From positions 2,232,001 to 2,296,000 of the forward strand of contig NW_026262659.1 of NCBI RefSeq assembly GCF_021869535.1: 64,000 nucleotides of DNA, in the 5' to 3' direction. Origin of the DNA: Mytilus californianus. Its lineage: Eukaryota > Mollusca > Bivalvia > Mytilida > Mytilidae. Under the pieces are notes generated by a model, which did no database searches, had not been told where the DNA came from, and worked only from the letters and a program-made list of their open reading frames with translations. Below, one piece after another: positions 21,331-33,935 of this stretch. Position numbers and translations under genes: made by a program. Numbering within the stretch: the first letter of the stretch is position 1; each line of letters starts with the position of its first letter.

Positions 21331-22805
21331 GCACATTAGAGTTTTCATCTTTTATTTGAAAGCATAAAATAAGACAGCAATAAATCGAAAGGAAAAACAA
21401 ATTTTGCAATTTGTAAGAAAAGTAAAAAACTGTATAAAAAGAGATAGCCGTAAAGTTTTATGAAAATGCCAGATGATTTGAAACTGTTTTAAACTTTAAA
21501 ACGAAATATATGAATTTAATCCCATCTAAAAATTCTATTTTTTCACAAATTGATTAAGTACATATCATTTGACAGCAAAAAAATCTTTTTAATGAAAATA
21601 GACTTTGCTAATCGTAAGGACAGTATATAATGCAAATAGCTTTCAAGCGTTATGAAAATACCAATTGATTTGAAAAAGTAATGGTCATTTTCAAAGATGA
21701 GATTTTACATTTTAAATTGATATAATAAATGTACGAAATAGTTTTTTTTCACTAGTTTGTACCGTTTTACAAATTGTTATTCGAGTTCATCTGCATAAAA
21801 CTTAGGCAGAGTTTTTAGTATTCATTACTGACAAAGAAAACAGAATTTAAGATATTCCCCATCCGAAAATAAGTTCAACTCTTAATTAATACTTTGTTCA
21901 CCCAAGGAGGTTGTATGAGAATGAGAGTGCACGAAAGACGATAATTACACATAAAATGTTACCGCCTTTTCGGTAAGTGGGTGTTAATTTGTTAGCATCG
22001 ATTCGGTCTCAGAGGGAGAAACACCCGTGTAAGAACGGAAACACCCGAAGTGTTATTACAAAATAAGCTAACTTACGCAAAGTGTAGGTTTGGCCAGGAT
22101 CCCAGGCTTTTACAAAATACACACTGGATGTTTTCTCTTGACGTATTTCAGTCATCATTTGATTATGGTCGACCATCTATTTATTCGTGATTACGAAGCA
22201 TTGGAGCCTGAAAAAAATCATATCCTGCTTTGCTGCGTAGTTGATGACTACGGAATTGTAATTTCCCATAAAACATTTGTGGGAATGTCCATTGATAAAA
22301 AATGGACACGCATTTCCTGTTGTGGTATCTATATTAACAAATTGACGTCTTTTAAGTTTTTATGAATATTTCAATCTTTGCCTGAAATTACAATTGATTA
22401 AGAAAACGTCTGGTTATTACAAAAAATGAATCTACACATATACCATGTGTGTAATCGAAAAAAATTAATGTGTAAATTTGACACTTGATCATGTTAATTA
22501 ATATGTAAATGAAGTACTGGCTTTTAACAAAATTCAAATTAAACACTGAGTATAACGAGGTATTGATTTGGTGTGGCCAGAGTGAGGACTTAAAAAATGT
22601 TATTAAATTTCTTTATTTTTATTTTGTTTAATTCCTATGCATTCAGTGAGGTCACCTCAATTTAAAGGAAACCAAAATGTAAAATATTGGAAATCAAATG
22701 AAATAATAAAGACATCTTCTAATTTTGCCCAGACTGAACGATATACTAAATAAAAAGCGCCTATATCCTGATGTATACAGCATAACACCATGACAAAGAC
22801 TGAAA
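21331..22805. other. No gene; weak direct repeat and one inverted arm
   Basis: About 70 bases near 21410 and 21595 are similar (agatagccgtaaagttttatg against atagctttcaagcgttatg). At 21899-21935 the sequence aggaggttgtatgagaatga is the inverse of a segment at 23853-23885. A plus-strand frame at 22090-22365 has no recognisable motif. Confidence 0.4.
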
Positions 22806-22809
22806 CGTT

Positions 22810-23190
22810 TTGGTGGTTCTCAGATAAATTTCTCTCCGTCTTAATATAAAAAAAAATCGCACCGGACGCAACCGGTCACCGTAACGAAAGTAACTCACAT
22901 ATTCCTCTACTTTCGAGTATATAACCTGCTATTTCTTTTATTTCCAGGAGCTACATGGGGAGTGAAAATCTAAGCGCGTATGCTCATATCTACATAATTA
23001 ACAAACATTTCGGTGTTATTCGATAAATTACTCTCTTTATTTCCAAACATTCGCTCCGGTCGAAACCGGTCCCCATAACGAAGGAAGTTTGCATATTCTT
23101 CTATTTTCTATGATATTACCTGCCAATTCTCATTGACAGAGACAAACAGGGGAAGCGACAAGCTTTGTTTGAGGCAAGGTGGGGTTGACA
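22810..23190 (+). repeat. 192-bp tandem duplication, diverged
   Basis: Two copies align through agataaatttctctccgtct / cgataaattactctctttat and cgcaccggacgcaaccggtc / cgctccggtcgaaaccggtc, then gtaacgaaag / cataacgaag. Identity is moderate, indicating an old duplication. Confidence 0.6.
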
Positions 23191-23510
23191 TTCTTTAATT
23201 TCTTTAAACCCTCATAATTTTGTCATTTAAAATGATTTAGCTCTGTATTAACACCTGTAAATTGAATTGTCACGGTAAATACACCTTTATCCTGCAATCG
23301 ACCTTTCTACTATACTAATACAGGTGTACAGATAACACGAAGCGATATACGTATACTAGACGTATATAGTCTCCTGGTATCCTGCTTCTGTTGCGAGCGA
23401 AAGGTTATGTCAATTTGGGGTCCTCATTGCGGTCCGCGTTTAAGTCATGTTCAAAAACAAATTCAACGATTGGGATGGAAAAAAAATGTACAAATTTAAT
23501 TGCAGGATAA

Positions 23511-23671
23511 AGACAATAACTGTTTAGTGTCTTTAAATATCAGCTGTATTTGTACTCGACTTGAAACAGGAGTAAAATTTTATTTAGGAATTTAGGAAAA
23601 TCGCATTGCACCTGTTTCTTAGCCTCGTACAAATACAGCTGATATTTAAAGACACTAAACAGTTATTGTCT
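23511..23671. repeat. Foldback: perfect 45-bp inverted arms
   Basis: The left arm 23511-23555 (agacaataactgtttagtgt to cagctgtatttgtac) and the right arm 23627-23671 are exact reverse complements over 45 bases. The spacer is 71 bases and also contains a weaker pairing (gaaacagg with cctgtttc). The shape fits a small MITE-like or foldback element and a strong hairpin if transcribed. Confidence 0.85.
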
Positions 23672-24267
23672 ATGTATTTTAATTACCCAGTTACCGATGA
23701 CAATAACGTGACATTAGCGATATAACTAATTACCCGAACTATTCGCGGTAACAGCCTGGTATCTCAGAGGGCCATATCAAGTGGGGTTTCTTTATATTTT
23801 TATCATTTTCCATTGATCAAATTGCTATCCTGGGGATGCTAAATTTATATCAAGCAGAGTGTGCACTCTCCTCATACAACCTCATTGGTTCAACCCATAA
23901 TTCTAAATTAAAACCAAAGAGTAAAATTTACCCTGAACATTCTAGTAATGTTTTAAAATAATTTAATCTCCAAAATGAAGGAGTTGTCTCCCATGTTTGA
24001 ATGTATTATTATATACAGTCTTTTGCTGAAGTCCTTCTATTTTATCCACTGTATGCGCACGCATTATTCTGCCTACCGAGGTTGTTCTTTAGTCGCTTCC
24101 ATGTGCTGCTGATCAATTATGTCTTTAAAAAAAGGTTTAGTAACCAATTGTGCACACAGACATTTATTTTTCAAAATGTATAACAAATATAAAAAGAGAA
24201 CTGTTTTGTATAAGTTTAAATTGTTTATTTCCTCTAAAATTTTGAATACCTCTTTAAATAATGTCTT
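23672..24267. other. No gene seen
   Basis: A/T-rich. The segment near 23853-23885 is the inverse partner of 21899-21935. Short frames at 24001-24316 are not supported and run into a SINE. Confidence 0.45.
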
Positions 24268-24501
24268 GGGGCATCGGTGGTCGAGTGGTCTAAGAGTTCA
24301 ACTACTGTATCACTAGGCTGTCAACATTGAGGTTGTGAGTTCGAATCGACTCCTCAATTAACAAGGATTGTCAGTTTTCCTGCCGAAGGTCGGTGGTTTT
24401 CTTCGGGCACTCCAGCTTCCTCCACCAATAAAAACTGACCGCCACGAAATAGCCAATACTGCTGAAAGTGGCGTTAAAAACCAATCAATCAATCAATCAA
24501 T
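24268..24501 (+). mobile_element. tRNA-derived SINE, near full length
   Basis: The head is tRNA-like: an A-box-like tggtcgagtgg at 24278-24288 and a B-box-like agttcgaatcg at 24338-24348, with spacing that allows a long variable arm as in Ser or Leu tRNAs. These are the internal RNA polymerase III promoter elements. The body carries ttttcctgccgaaggtcgg, ttcctccaccaataaaaact and aaagtggcgttaaa, and the tail is (AATC)n. Acceptor-stem pairing is not convincing, so it is a SINE and not a tRNA gene. Confidence 0.88.
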
Positions 24502-25290
24502 ATTATCTTAAAAACAGATATCAGGATTTATGTTAGGAGCAGGTTTTGTTTTAAAATTATAACAAACACCTAAATAAGGGTATTTCTAAGAACTAGGCAG
24601 GGGATGCATGATAAAAAAAAGCCTGAAATATTTAATGATACTGTGTTAAAATTAAAAGATGCAAAACATGCTTTACCATATTGGTATTGCCTGGGGGTCA
24701 TAAGAGATTTCTTGGCCATCATGGTCATGTAAAATGACTTTTCTTACAATAATAGTTAATTCTCATGATTGCAGAATGAGGAGTTATTTCCCTTTGCTGA
24801 CAGTTTTGTAGTGCATTCTATGATGAATGTATATGAAATGAAAGTCCTGCAGAAAGTAAGATATACTAAAAATACATTTCTAAATGGTTCCTAAAATTCG
24901 AATAACCATATCACATACTTGAATTGGATACATGTACTTCACCTCCAACTGAATTGGTGATTTCAAGGTACAATATATTATCAAAAAGAAAAAGAAGCCA
25001 ACAATTATTCATTTGTTTATATTTATAGATGGGCAACAATTTTTTTACAGAAATCTTAAGATGGGCGTAAACATTTTTTAACGATTCAAAAGGCCGGATG
25101 GGCATCCACTTTTATATACATACAAAATTTAGAATGCATCCCTCTGATAAATATTGAACAGTCTCTTATGTTAAATTATTTAATCTAACTGTGGAGTAAA
25201 ATTGCAATGAAGTGTCCTACATTGAGTTCATTGCTCACAAACATGTTTACCAATGTTCAAATCTCATAAATCTCATAGAAATTAAGGTAA
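24502..25290. other. No gene seen
   Basis: A/T-rich with no long frame or recognisable repeat. A short minus frame at 24911-25105 is unsupported. Confidence 0.5.
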
Positions 25291-25298
25291 CAAACAAA

Positions 25299-26010
25299 AA
25301 ACTGAGGTCCACAGGGTACATGATTTACGTTGTGTCTGTCCAAAGTCAGGAGCCTGTAAAAACTGAGGTCCACAGGGTACATGATTTACGTTGTGTCTGT
25401 CCAAAGTCAGTGGCCTGTAAAAACTGAGGTCCACAGGGTACATGATTTACGTTGTGCCTGTCCAAAGTCAGAAGCCTGTGAAATCTGAGGTCCACAGGGT
25501 ACATGATTAACGTTGTGCATGTCCAAAGTCAGGAGCCTGTAACAACTGAGCTCCACATGGTACATGATTTACGTTGTGCCTGTCCAAGGTCAGCTGGAGC
25601 CAGTTAAAACTGAGGTCCTCAGGGTACATGGTTTACGTTGTGCATGTCCCAAGTCAGGAGCCTGTAAAACTGAGGTCCACAGGGTACATGCTTTACGTTG
25701 TGTCTGCCCAAAGTCAGGGGCCTGTAAAAACTGAGGTCCATAGGGTACTTGATTTACGTTGTGCCTGTCCAAAGTCAGAAGCCTGTAAAAACTGAGGTCC
25801 ACAGGGTACATGATTTACGTTGTGCCTGTCCAAAGTCAGGAGCCTGTAAAAACTGAGGGTCACAGGGTACATGATTTACGTTGTGCCTGTCCAAAGTTAG
25901 GGGCCTGTAAAAACCGAGGTCCACAGGGTACATGATATCCGTTGTGCCTGTCCAAATTCAGGAGCCTGTAAAAACTGAGGTCCACAGGGAACTTGATTTA
26001 CGTTGTGTCT
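25299..26010 (+). repeat. 60-bp tandem array, about 12 copies
   Basis: Units contain aaaactgaggtccacagggt, catgatttacgttgtgcctg and tccaaagtcaggagcctgt. Copies begin about every 60-62 bp from 25299. A stray partial unit (cctgtccaaagtcaggagcc) occurs at 26152-26175. Because the unit is close to a multiple of three, both strands show repetitive frames, which are artefacts. Confidence 0.92.
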
Positions 26011-26965
26011 GAATAATTAGGAAAATCTGGATTGTCTATCCTCTAAATATCTGCAGGTATATTTAAAATATCTATAGTAAGTTATATATAGTTTGGAATA
26101 ATTCTGAATAAGAGGGATACAGTTATTCCTCTTTAGATTAGCAATAATTTTCCTGTCCAAAGTCAGGAGCCTGTATACACGAATAGAGTACGTTCTTGTT
26201 GTTCAAAGAATGAATAATTTCAAAAGGGAACGTGTTTTGTGTGGGAAATAATAGAATTTCTACTTTCCTCCATAAACAATGTAAGCAAAATGCATAGATT
26301 TCTGAACATGATTCAATATTACATATAGAATTCATCTTAACTTTGCAAGTTTGATTTTAGAGAACTACACGAACAATCAGTGATACAAAAAGGAATATCT
26401 CATATAGCGTTATTTTTATGAAAAAAAGAATAGCCAAAAGAATATATTTTTTTACGAAAATGAATAATTTCCCTAGAAAATAGACAACGAAATATTTCCC
26501 TGGGAAACTATATATATACTTATTCAACTGGTATTTCTAAAAAATTTCACAGGGAAATAAAAAGTAAGACGTACTATTTTACGCGTAAGTGTTTCAGATA
26601 TTTTGCACCAGAAATCTATTAGTTTACTAAGGGAATCATTTCTTATATGGTTTCCCTGGGAAATGAATTGACGACAAATATACTCACCTGACCTGGAAAA
26701 AGTATTTAATGTATATATGTATGTATGCTACGTATAAGCCTCCTTTCATTAAGAACACCACCATGAGTAATGGTGTAAAGGAAGACATTTAGCACACTGT
26801 ATCGGAGCAGATTTAAGTTAGCATTTGTATACTCAGTTCCCCAGCCTGTCCGTGACAGGACTTACTAGAAGAAAGTTAACCTTCCTCAAAACATGAAGTA
26901 ATACAATGCAATAAAATATACGAACACAGCCACTCACCTGATTTGTACATCTTCGTAATTTAAAT
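26011..26965. other. No gene seen
   Basis: A/T-rich. Several short blocks resembling ttccctgggaaa recur between 26460 and 26660 without forming a regular array. Confidence 0.45.
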
Positions 26966-26974
26966 AGTTAGAGA

Positions 26975-28440
26975 CCACTAATCTTGCCGACTATGGAGCA
27001 CTTTGGCAAACTGCTAAACTAGATCCGATAGCAGAACTGAAGGATAGAATGAAGGATGACACCACGAAGGCAATGAAATGGAAACAAAAACAGAGAGCAA
27101 ACATCAACCTAGACAACATCGAAATATGTCTTTTTTCAAAAAAGAAAATCGACGAAGAGGACAAACGCATTTTGATTCAATGAAAAGAGCTCGAATATAG
27201 CTCTACACCAAAGCTCCATGAAATCCCTAACGGACGAGAAAATGACTTTAAGCAAGCACATTTGGCTATTGAAAAGATAGTAAACAGGAATTTATAACAT
27301 CAATAGAAGTGAGACAGATTAGAAAAGATAGGACACCAAAGCTACCACAATTATACTACATTCTAGTAAGATCAGTCATGGAATCCTGTAACCCAGCATG
27401 GCAAATAGCAGAACCAAATGACCTGCAAAAACCTGACAGAGTGCAATGAAAAGCACTTATTCTATGCATAGATATGCCTACAAAAAAGAGATAGCAAAGA
27501 TTAAATCCAAATCTGCACAAGAACCCATCAAGCAACAACTTGTGCGAGCAGAGCAGGACAAATACCCAACACCAATAGGCAAAGCCCTAAACCAAAGAGT
27601 AGACATGGACAAACAGACAGATATTAACATCAACCTAAAAAAACATGAGTTTACATACAAGCTAGGCGAAACTCCAATGACCCCAAAACAAGCCCATTAT
27701 ACTGGAGTCGATTAAGCAACTCAAAATCAAGGATAACAGACCAACAAGAACTTTGACAGAAAACTTTTAAACAACTCATGGGAGATTACACACAATAACA
27801 AGCAATAGCGTTCGCAGATTAGTTATGCTTAGGGAACCCAAGACCTTGTGGAGCCGGACCATTTATATACGCCGAACACATTAAACCTGAGGTACGACTA
27901 TATCTGCCTGTAGCACAGAGAAGATCCATTCTACTGACAGAACTAATAGCAATTCTCATATTCCTTGAATACTGCATTACTGATAACCTGTTCAACGCAA
28001 TACAGATTATCAAGATTTTCTCTGACAGTCATAGCGCTGTGGGACTTCTAACACTTACTACATTGACGTAATAAGAGAAATATCACGCCATATCACTACA
28101 GGACGTCAACAAGCAGCTTATAAGAGTACAACCAGAAAATGCCAGAGGATATGGATAATATCCGAGAGAAGCAGGGACTTATACGAAAAGATACCAGCTA
28201 CACTCAATTCTGTCTGATTTCCCAACTAAAAGTCATTTCAACATATCCACCCCACAGAGAACTGACAGTGATTACACATTCACACCAAGCAAAAGTAAGT
28301 AACATCATAAGGAAACCGGTGCTAGGATCAAACATGAGAAGCAATCGATTAGACAAGATCTTTAACCAAATAGTGACACTTCAAAAGTGATATTTTATCC
28401 ATACTGTTGTGAATACGAAACAACTCAGACGATATGTGAC
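26975..28440 (+). pseudogene. LINE relic with RT tail and RNase H domain
   Basis: The plus strand encodes pieces of an I- or Jockey-like non-LTR polymerase. Near 27355-27450 I read YYILVRSVMESCNPAWQIAE with DLQKPDRVQ, the usual post-RT segment. At 27446-27715 comes an extended linker frame. At 27830-28060 there is an RNase H-like domain: CGAGPFIYAEHIKPEVRLY, then LLTELIAILIFLEYCI carrying the conserved Glu, then FSDSHSAVGLL with the conserved Asp-Ser-x-Ser-Ala. A C-terminal Cys-rich trace (YPYCCEYETTQTI) follows near 28395. Stops interrupt every part, so the copy is dead. The 5' RT core and endonuclease are absent. Confidence 0.8.
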
Positions 28441-31400
28441 TACATTAAAAGAATTATATTACAGATTACAGATTAACCCAAAAGTCAGTACTGCATGGAT
28501 GTGAGAACTGGGGATTTAAAAACGTTATACATGTCAAGTTTGAACAAATGGAGTTATCCCTCTTTGTACTGGTTCTCTCCTTCCATGCGTATTAGTTCAA
28601 GTTACCTTTTTATTTATTTTTTTTATGCATGCGATGAACGTTTGAATTTTGTATTAATTATGCTCTGAATATACCCGTTATAGGAATACAGAATTTAATC
28701 AGACCCATTTAAAGTTAATTGAATCAATTACCCATCTAGAATTACATTTTGCATTCAGAATGATACTAGTAATAAAGTGTGAACACAAATATGAGCTTTT
28801 TTTGTAAACATCTTTAAATAATATCATCATATTAAAAATAAGTTCAGAAATACGGAACCTTTACACTGAACAATTGTCATGAGGTTAAACTAGCTATAAA
28901 GCCAGGTTCAACCTATTACTTTCTGAGAAATGTCTTGTACCAGAAATATGAATAAGTCCATAAAAACTGACAGAACGAATGGAACAACTTTGATACCGGT
29001 ATTTTCCGAAGAAAATTGTGTGTAAACCTGGTTTTATAGCTAGCTAATTTTCCTCCCACTTATATGACAGTTGTTTGTAGTTCCGTTATATTGACAAAGT
29101 TTGGTGAGCAACCCAAACAGACATAATAGGTTAATTTGACCAAAATTGGGATCCTGCAGGCAAACTGTATACATTTTTGAATAGGAATAAAAGTCCGTTT
29201 AAAACAAATTATAATAATGTGTGACTATACATGTATCTACCATTTCATTAAATATTGATCATTAAACAATTATGAAATTTGGAAGTTAAACAGGAAATCA
29301 CTCTAATTGGGTCCACTCGACTTGATTTTTTTTAATGTAAATTAAATAGAGATATATCGAGAGATAATGTGTCATGATAACATATCTTTTATCCTACTTC
29401 ATACTTCCTGTACTAAATAAAGCAACAATAGTAAACCGCTGTTCAAAAGTCATAAATCGATGTAGAGAAAATAAAAATAAAACCGAGGGAACACATCAAC
29501 TACAGTATAAGAGGAAAACAACGGAACAACAGAAACACTGAAGTGCAACAAAAACAAACGCCAAAATACATAGAAACGAACTATTTGATAACTTACATTA
29601 AGCATATACACTGCACTAACAAACTGTGTTATTTATTTATTTACCCCCGTGTAATTATCTTGTTTTCTTTCCTCTTGGATGTATTTTTGCGGGGAAATCG
29701 CTAAAAGACGCAAGGTGCTTGATGGTCATTTTGATATACTGAAAACTATGATTTGCTTGGCCTTGGACATCTGCCATAGCAAGATAACGCGTATTGGAAA
29801 GTAATGCAAAACAATGGATTGAGGCCGAAGAGGGGATTTTAGAAGCAATAATTTTTTAAGGTATTGAAATGAAAATCACAATCTGGCTTGTATGTAAAAG
29901 TTTGACACATGATCAGTATTTTAATTAGATAGGTTTGTGATGGCAATTAGAAAATCAGCAGTTTCTTGTATTTCATTACAATATCAACGAAAAGATATCT
30001 GAAGATATCAGATCATTTTATTTGGAAAAACGTTTACTGTACTTATTTTACACGCTATGATTATCGTAGATACGTTAGAGCGAAATTTACTCACTTGATA
30101 ATGACAATCAAAATGTCCAGCCGAACTTTCATAATTAAATGGCCGATTTTCGGTAGGATACTGTCACTGCTAGTCTCAGCTATAACGTGAATGTCATATG
30201 ACCCTATCATATGGAGACAGATGTGAAAAACAGGTTGAAAATATTCTCTTCCTTACCTTGTTTCTTTTAAAGTTTATAGAATAATAGTTTTCTTCATTGG
30301 GTATAAATGAGCCAAATAATTTCAAGGAAGATTTTCAGTCGACGAGGAAATAAAAACCGATGACGTGAGAACAATAGAAAAGTAACTCTGAGCCTACTTA
30401 TGAAAAGTCGACAAAATCAATAGTAACACAATGCCAGTGACGATACTGATTAAAAGTTAATCTATAAAACAAAGAAAGTATTTTCAAACTGTTTTATTAG
30501 AAAGGTACATGCAAATACACGATGTTTTTCCCATCATTTGTCGAGATTACTGCATTAGAAGCATGTGGAACTCAAATTTAAAAAAAAGTTGATTTTTGCT
30601 GCATATCGATAATTAAATTTGAAATAATCATGTACATTCAAAATCTAAAATCACCAAATTTCGGAGTGTTCCACATAGCCATTAGCATGTTACAATTTCC
30701 TAAAATATACCTATTTTCGACGGCAAAGTTTTCGGGTACGCCGGTCTGTCCTTGTCACGCGAAATATGGTGTGTTCGTGATTATAACGATTTAAAAGTTG
30801 TGTCTGTGCAGTTTAAGAAAAAAATAAAGATGAATATTTTTACAAAGTAAATTATCCGTTAAAAGATTTTTACATTTGTAAGAATAGACCGTCCGTATTT
30901 TTGTACATGTATTTACTGTCTTCTCGATGTATTCGAATTCAACGTTTACATTTGGAAAAGGTCCATTTGAATTTGCTTAGTAACTTAATTTCAAAAGTGT
31001 TAATCTTTGCTGCATATTACTCAGTTCTTTTGGTTTTTTTTCCCTGAACTTCTCTGGTCTAGTTGCTTACATATGCGTATATTTGACATCACCCAGACAG
31101 TTATACAGCTAGTAAAATAATAAATTCAAGTTGATACTCCAGAATTTATTCGCATAGCAACATGTTAAACCTTTTTTACACAAAGCACAAAGCTCATATA
31201 ACCTGCTGTACTCGTCGTTTCCTTTTTTAGGAAGGAAATGATAATGTTGATATGGAAATTTTGTTTTTTATTTCAATTTATTTTTATTGTTACTATCTAC
31301 CAGAATTTTTTTGGTAAATTAAGATTTGATAGCGTCCTTGCTAAAACGGGACAAATAAGTAAAGATCCAGTTTACATCTAGAAATTGACGATGAGGGTCG

Positions 31401-31790
31401 GTTGAGAGAAAGAAACTTCTAGTATGCGACAAAAGTGATGATTTAAGCTTCCCAATTGTGAACTTTCCATTTCTATGTAGCAACATTCCAACAGCGTCTG
31501 CATATGGAGTATATGTATCTCAGTTGATATGATATTCCAGAACTTGCATTTCCTATCATGATTTCCTTGATATATGGTTTCTGCTTATACGGAAGTTATT
31601 AGACCAAGAGTTCGGAGTTCCAAGTGGTGAGGTTGAAATCATCACTTCGAAATTTTACGGACGCCATCACGAAATGGTTGACCGTTATGGAATAACTGTT
31701 TGACAGATGGCGACGGATATGTTCTAATTGTTGTAAACACAACTCCTGTCCTCTTTTCCTGTGACCTACCGACCTAGACTTATATTATCA
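28441..31790. other. No gene; one family B fragment
   Basis: About 3.3 kb of A/T-rich sequence without a supportable gene. At 28970-29130 a family B fragment is recognisable (acctggttttatagctagct, tccgttatattgacaaag). The frame at 29966-30190 has no motif or codon pattern that I trust. Confidence 0.5.
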
Positions 31791-31794
31791 TCGG

Positions 31795-32035
31795 TTTTGT
31801 ACTTACTCGAGCAACACGACGAGTGTCACATGTGAAGCAGGATTTGCTTACCCTTCCGGAGCACCTGAGATCACCCATGGATTTTGCTGTGTTATAGTGT
31901 TGTTTAGTCCTTGGTCGTCTATGTTGTGTTTTCTGTACTGTTGTTTTGGTCGTTTTTCATTTTTTGCCATGGCATTGTCAGTTTGTTTTCGACTTATGAG
32001 TTTGAATACTCTTTTGATATCTTTTGTCTCTCATC
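31795..32035 (-). repeat. Dispersed mussel repeat, family A, reversed
   Basis: Reads cttacccttccggagcacct, gagatcacccatgg, ttgccatggcattgtcagtt, the reverse complement of the copy at 6935-7200. The 95-residue plus-strand frame here is the same frame seen antisense in other copies and is not a gene. Confidence 0.7.
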
Positions 32036-32197
32036 TACACGGAAGATTATATTTTGACACTAGATTTCCAAATGTAAGTAACGTGGCTTTTCGCGGTACT
32101 TACGGGGGAATAACTCATTTGATTGAAACATGTGAAAGTACTTTCTGTGCAAATCTTTTATATTTTAAAAATATGTTCCCTTGAAAATTTTCTGTCG

Positions 32198-32472
32198 TAG
32201 GGGACGACCATTTGATTTTATGGGGGAGGGGACAGAAGGGTTTTATAAAAGAATATCCTGGCCTGGAAAGAGCTGAAAATGAATAAACTTACATAGGATA
32301 GGATGAAAATGAATATTCTGAAACACAAAATGCAGTAAACAATTGTGTACAAAAGTGCAAATTAATTATCGCGAGGAAAAAAGCATGCGTAGCAGCAGAT
32401 GAGAATGAATAGTGAATCCACAAATAAATCCTCCTGCCTCCCCCTAATGAGTATCAAATAATCGTCCCCTTA
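32198..32472. mobile_element. Short inverted-repeat element (MITE-like, 275 bp)
   Basis: The left end taggggacgaccatttgat and the right end atcaaataatcgtcccctta are imperfect inverted repeats of roughly 27 bp, each followed inward by a G-rich (left) or C-rich (right) stretch. There is no coding capacity. I recognise the ggggacgaccatttgat end from bivalve DNA. A TA target duplication is possible but not demonstrable. Confidence 0.55.
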
Positions 32473-32522
32473 CTGAGACATGTAACTGAGTTTGGACAGT
32501 TTAAAACATCTACTTTAACAAT

Positions 32523-32783
32523 ATGTTATCTGCTCACAAATTGCGAATTAAATTTGAGAGATACTGGTGTGCCAGGTTCTCTTCAAATGAGGTTAAAGAC
32601 AAAGTTCAATATATATTTAAATGTGACACCCATCTACTAAAACGAGAAGAATTGATGCAAAGTATATTAGAGTCATTTCCAAAATTCCAAGATTTAGATA
32701 CTAACAACAAACTAGTTTGGATATTGAATAATCCGGCTGCACTATTTTCATTTTATGAATATGTAAATGATACTGATGATTAA
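32523..32783 (+). pseudogene. LINE polymerase C-terminal fragment
   Basis: An 86-residue frame beginning MLSAHKLRIKFERYW, then NEVKDKVQYIFKCDTHLLKR, then ILESFPKFQDLDTNNKLVWI and ending YEYVNDTDD. The pattern (HxLRIExGRY, E-D-x-x-H/Q-F/Y-I-F-x-C, then a helix with FPxFxxL) is that of the extreme C-terminus of LINE reverse transcriptases after the RT and thumb. The zinc-binding residues are partly lost. The start Met is chance; upstream sequence is not coding. No continuation is found on either side, so it is an isolated relic. Confidence 0.65.
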
Positions 32784-33334
32784 AAATACATAATCTCCAC
32801 AACTCCTCTCGGTTGCTTCTTTAAATAATAGTTTAGATACTGTGCTAAGCCTGCATTGAGCATAAGACGAATTGTATATTATGTGACACCGTTCATTGAT
32901 GATTATTACTGGTCTAAAACTGACCCCATTGTCTTGCAGTAATATGTCATCTTTAAACAGTTATTATTGTTCATGAGTTTAACTAATCTGCATACAGTAC
33001 GAGAAGGGATTTCCTTTTTAAGTATCTACTCGTGGTACTTACTGCAGATGAGTCACAGTATCAATTATTCAATTTAATTTGTAGTATACCTCACAGTTCT
33101 AAATGTCTTTTTTTTATCTGCAGATATTTCTCCTTAAGACACCGACTATATTTATGACTTCTGTTTAATTATTAGTCACACTGCACTTTCCTAGTGATCT
33201 TGGGTTAATGTCAACATACTATTAGTGTTTTGTCTCAACACGACGAAGTCAAAAAAGCGAGACTTAGGCATCTTGTTTCTGACGTCGGCGACGGAGGCGG
33301 TGTCAACAATGTTTTACTTTGTGGTCAGTTTATG
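32784..33334. other. No gene seen
   Basis: A/T-rich. The short plus-strand frame starting at 33225 overlaps the following repeat and is not supported. Confidence 0.45.
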
Positions 33335-33935
33335 GGGACCTATACTGGTGGTAGATCAATATTGTCTTGTGCAGTTGTATGAGCATTGGCACCTCTCGAT
33401 CATGGTCTATTGCCTTTGCAACTTTTGCTTAATTTACATTAATTAGTTTGTAATTAGGTGAGTTTAAGGGGAAAAGTAAAATAACAAAAATAACGAACTC
33501 CAAGGAAAATTCAAATCGGAAAGTCCGTTATCAAATGGCAAAATCAAAAGCTCAAACACATCAAACGAATGTAAAACAACTGTCATATTCCTTGCTTGGT
33601 ACAGGCATTTCCTTATGTATAAAATGGTGGATTAAACCTGGTTTTATAGTCAGTTAAACCACTAGTGGTAGGTCAATGATAGTTGGCATGTTATATAGTA
33701 TAGACACATCTCATATCGCTGGATATTGTTTTGTCCGACCCCTTTAGTCATGGTCTATTGGCTATAAATGTTTTGTATAGTTTACATTCATGTTTGTGAT
33801 TAGTTCAGTTTGGTTTAAGACGAACCACTCATTTTAAGTCAATGATATTTAGTATACAGTTGTATTACCTTTTGCAAGTCTCCTTTCCATTGTAATAACT
33901 AATTTCCTTTATGATTCAGACATGTTTTGTTTTAT
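33335..33935 (+). repeat. Tandem repeat split by a family B insertion
   Basis: Units share tggtggtagatcaat / agtggtaggtcaatgat, catggtctattg, and tttacatt. One unit lies at 33335-33470, a second at 33663-33830, and a partial third starts near 33835. Between the first two is a family B repeat (33478-33660, aacgaactccaaggaaaatt, tcatattccttgcttggtac). Confidence 0.6.

Noticed and set aside
22090-22365. 91-residue plus-strand frame
   Set aside because: No recognisable domain and no surrounding gene structure; it lies within a region of inverted and duplicated repeats.
24268-24348. Possible functional tRNA-Ser/Leu gene
   Set aside because: A and B boxes are present but no convincing acceptor stem closes, and the sequence runs directly into a SINE body shared with other copies.
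25292-26010. Regular 60-bp repeats considered as a CRISPR-like array
   Set aside because: The whole unit repeats with no unique spacers, there are no cas genes, and the context is eukaryotic.
31897-32184. 95-residue plus-strand frame that looks hydrophobic and membrane-like
   Set aside because: It is the antisense of the family A repeat; an equivalent frame appears at 6810-7197 on the other strand.
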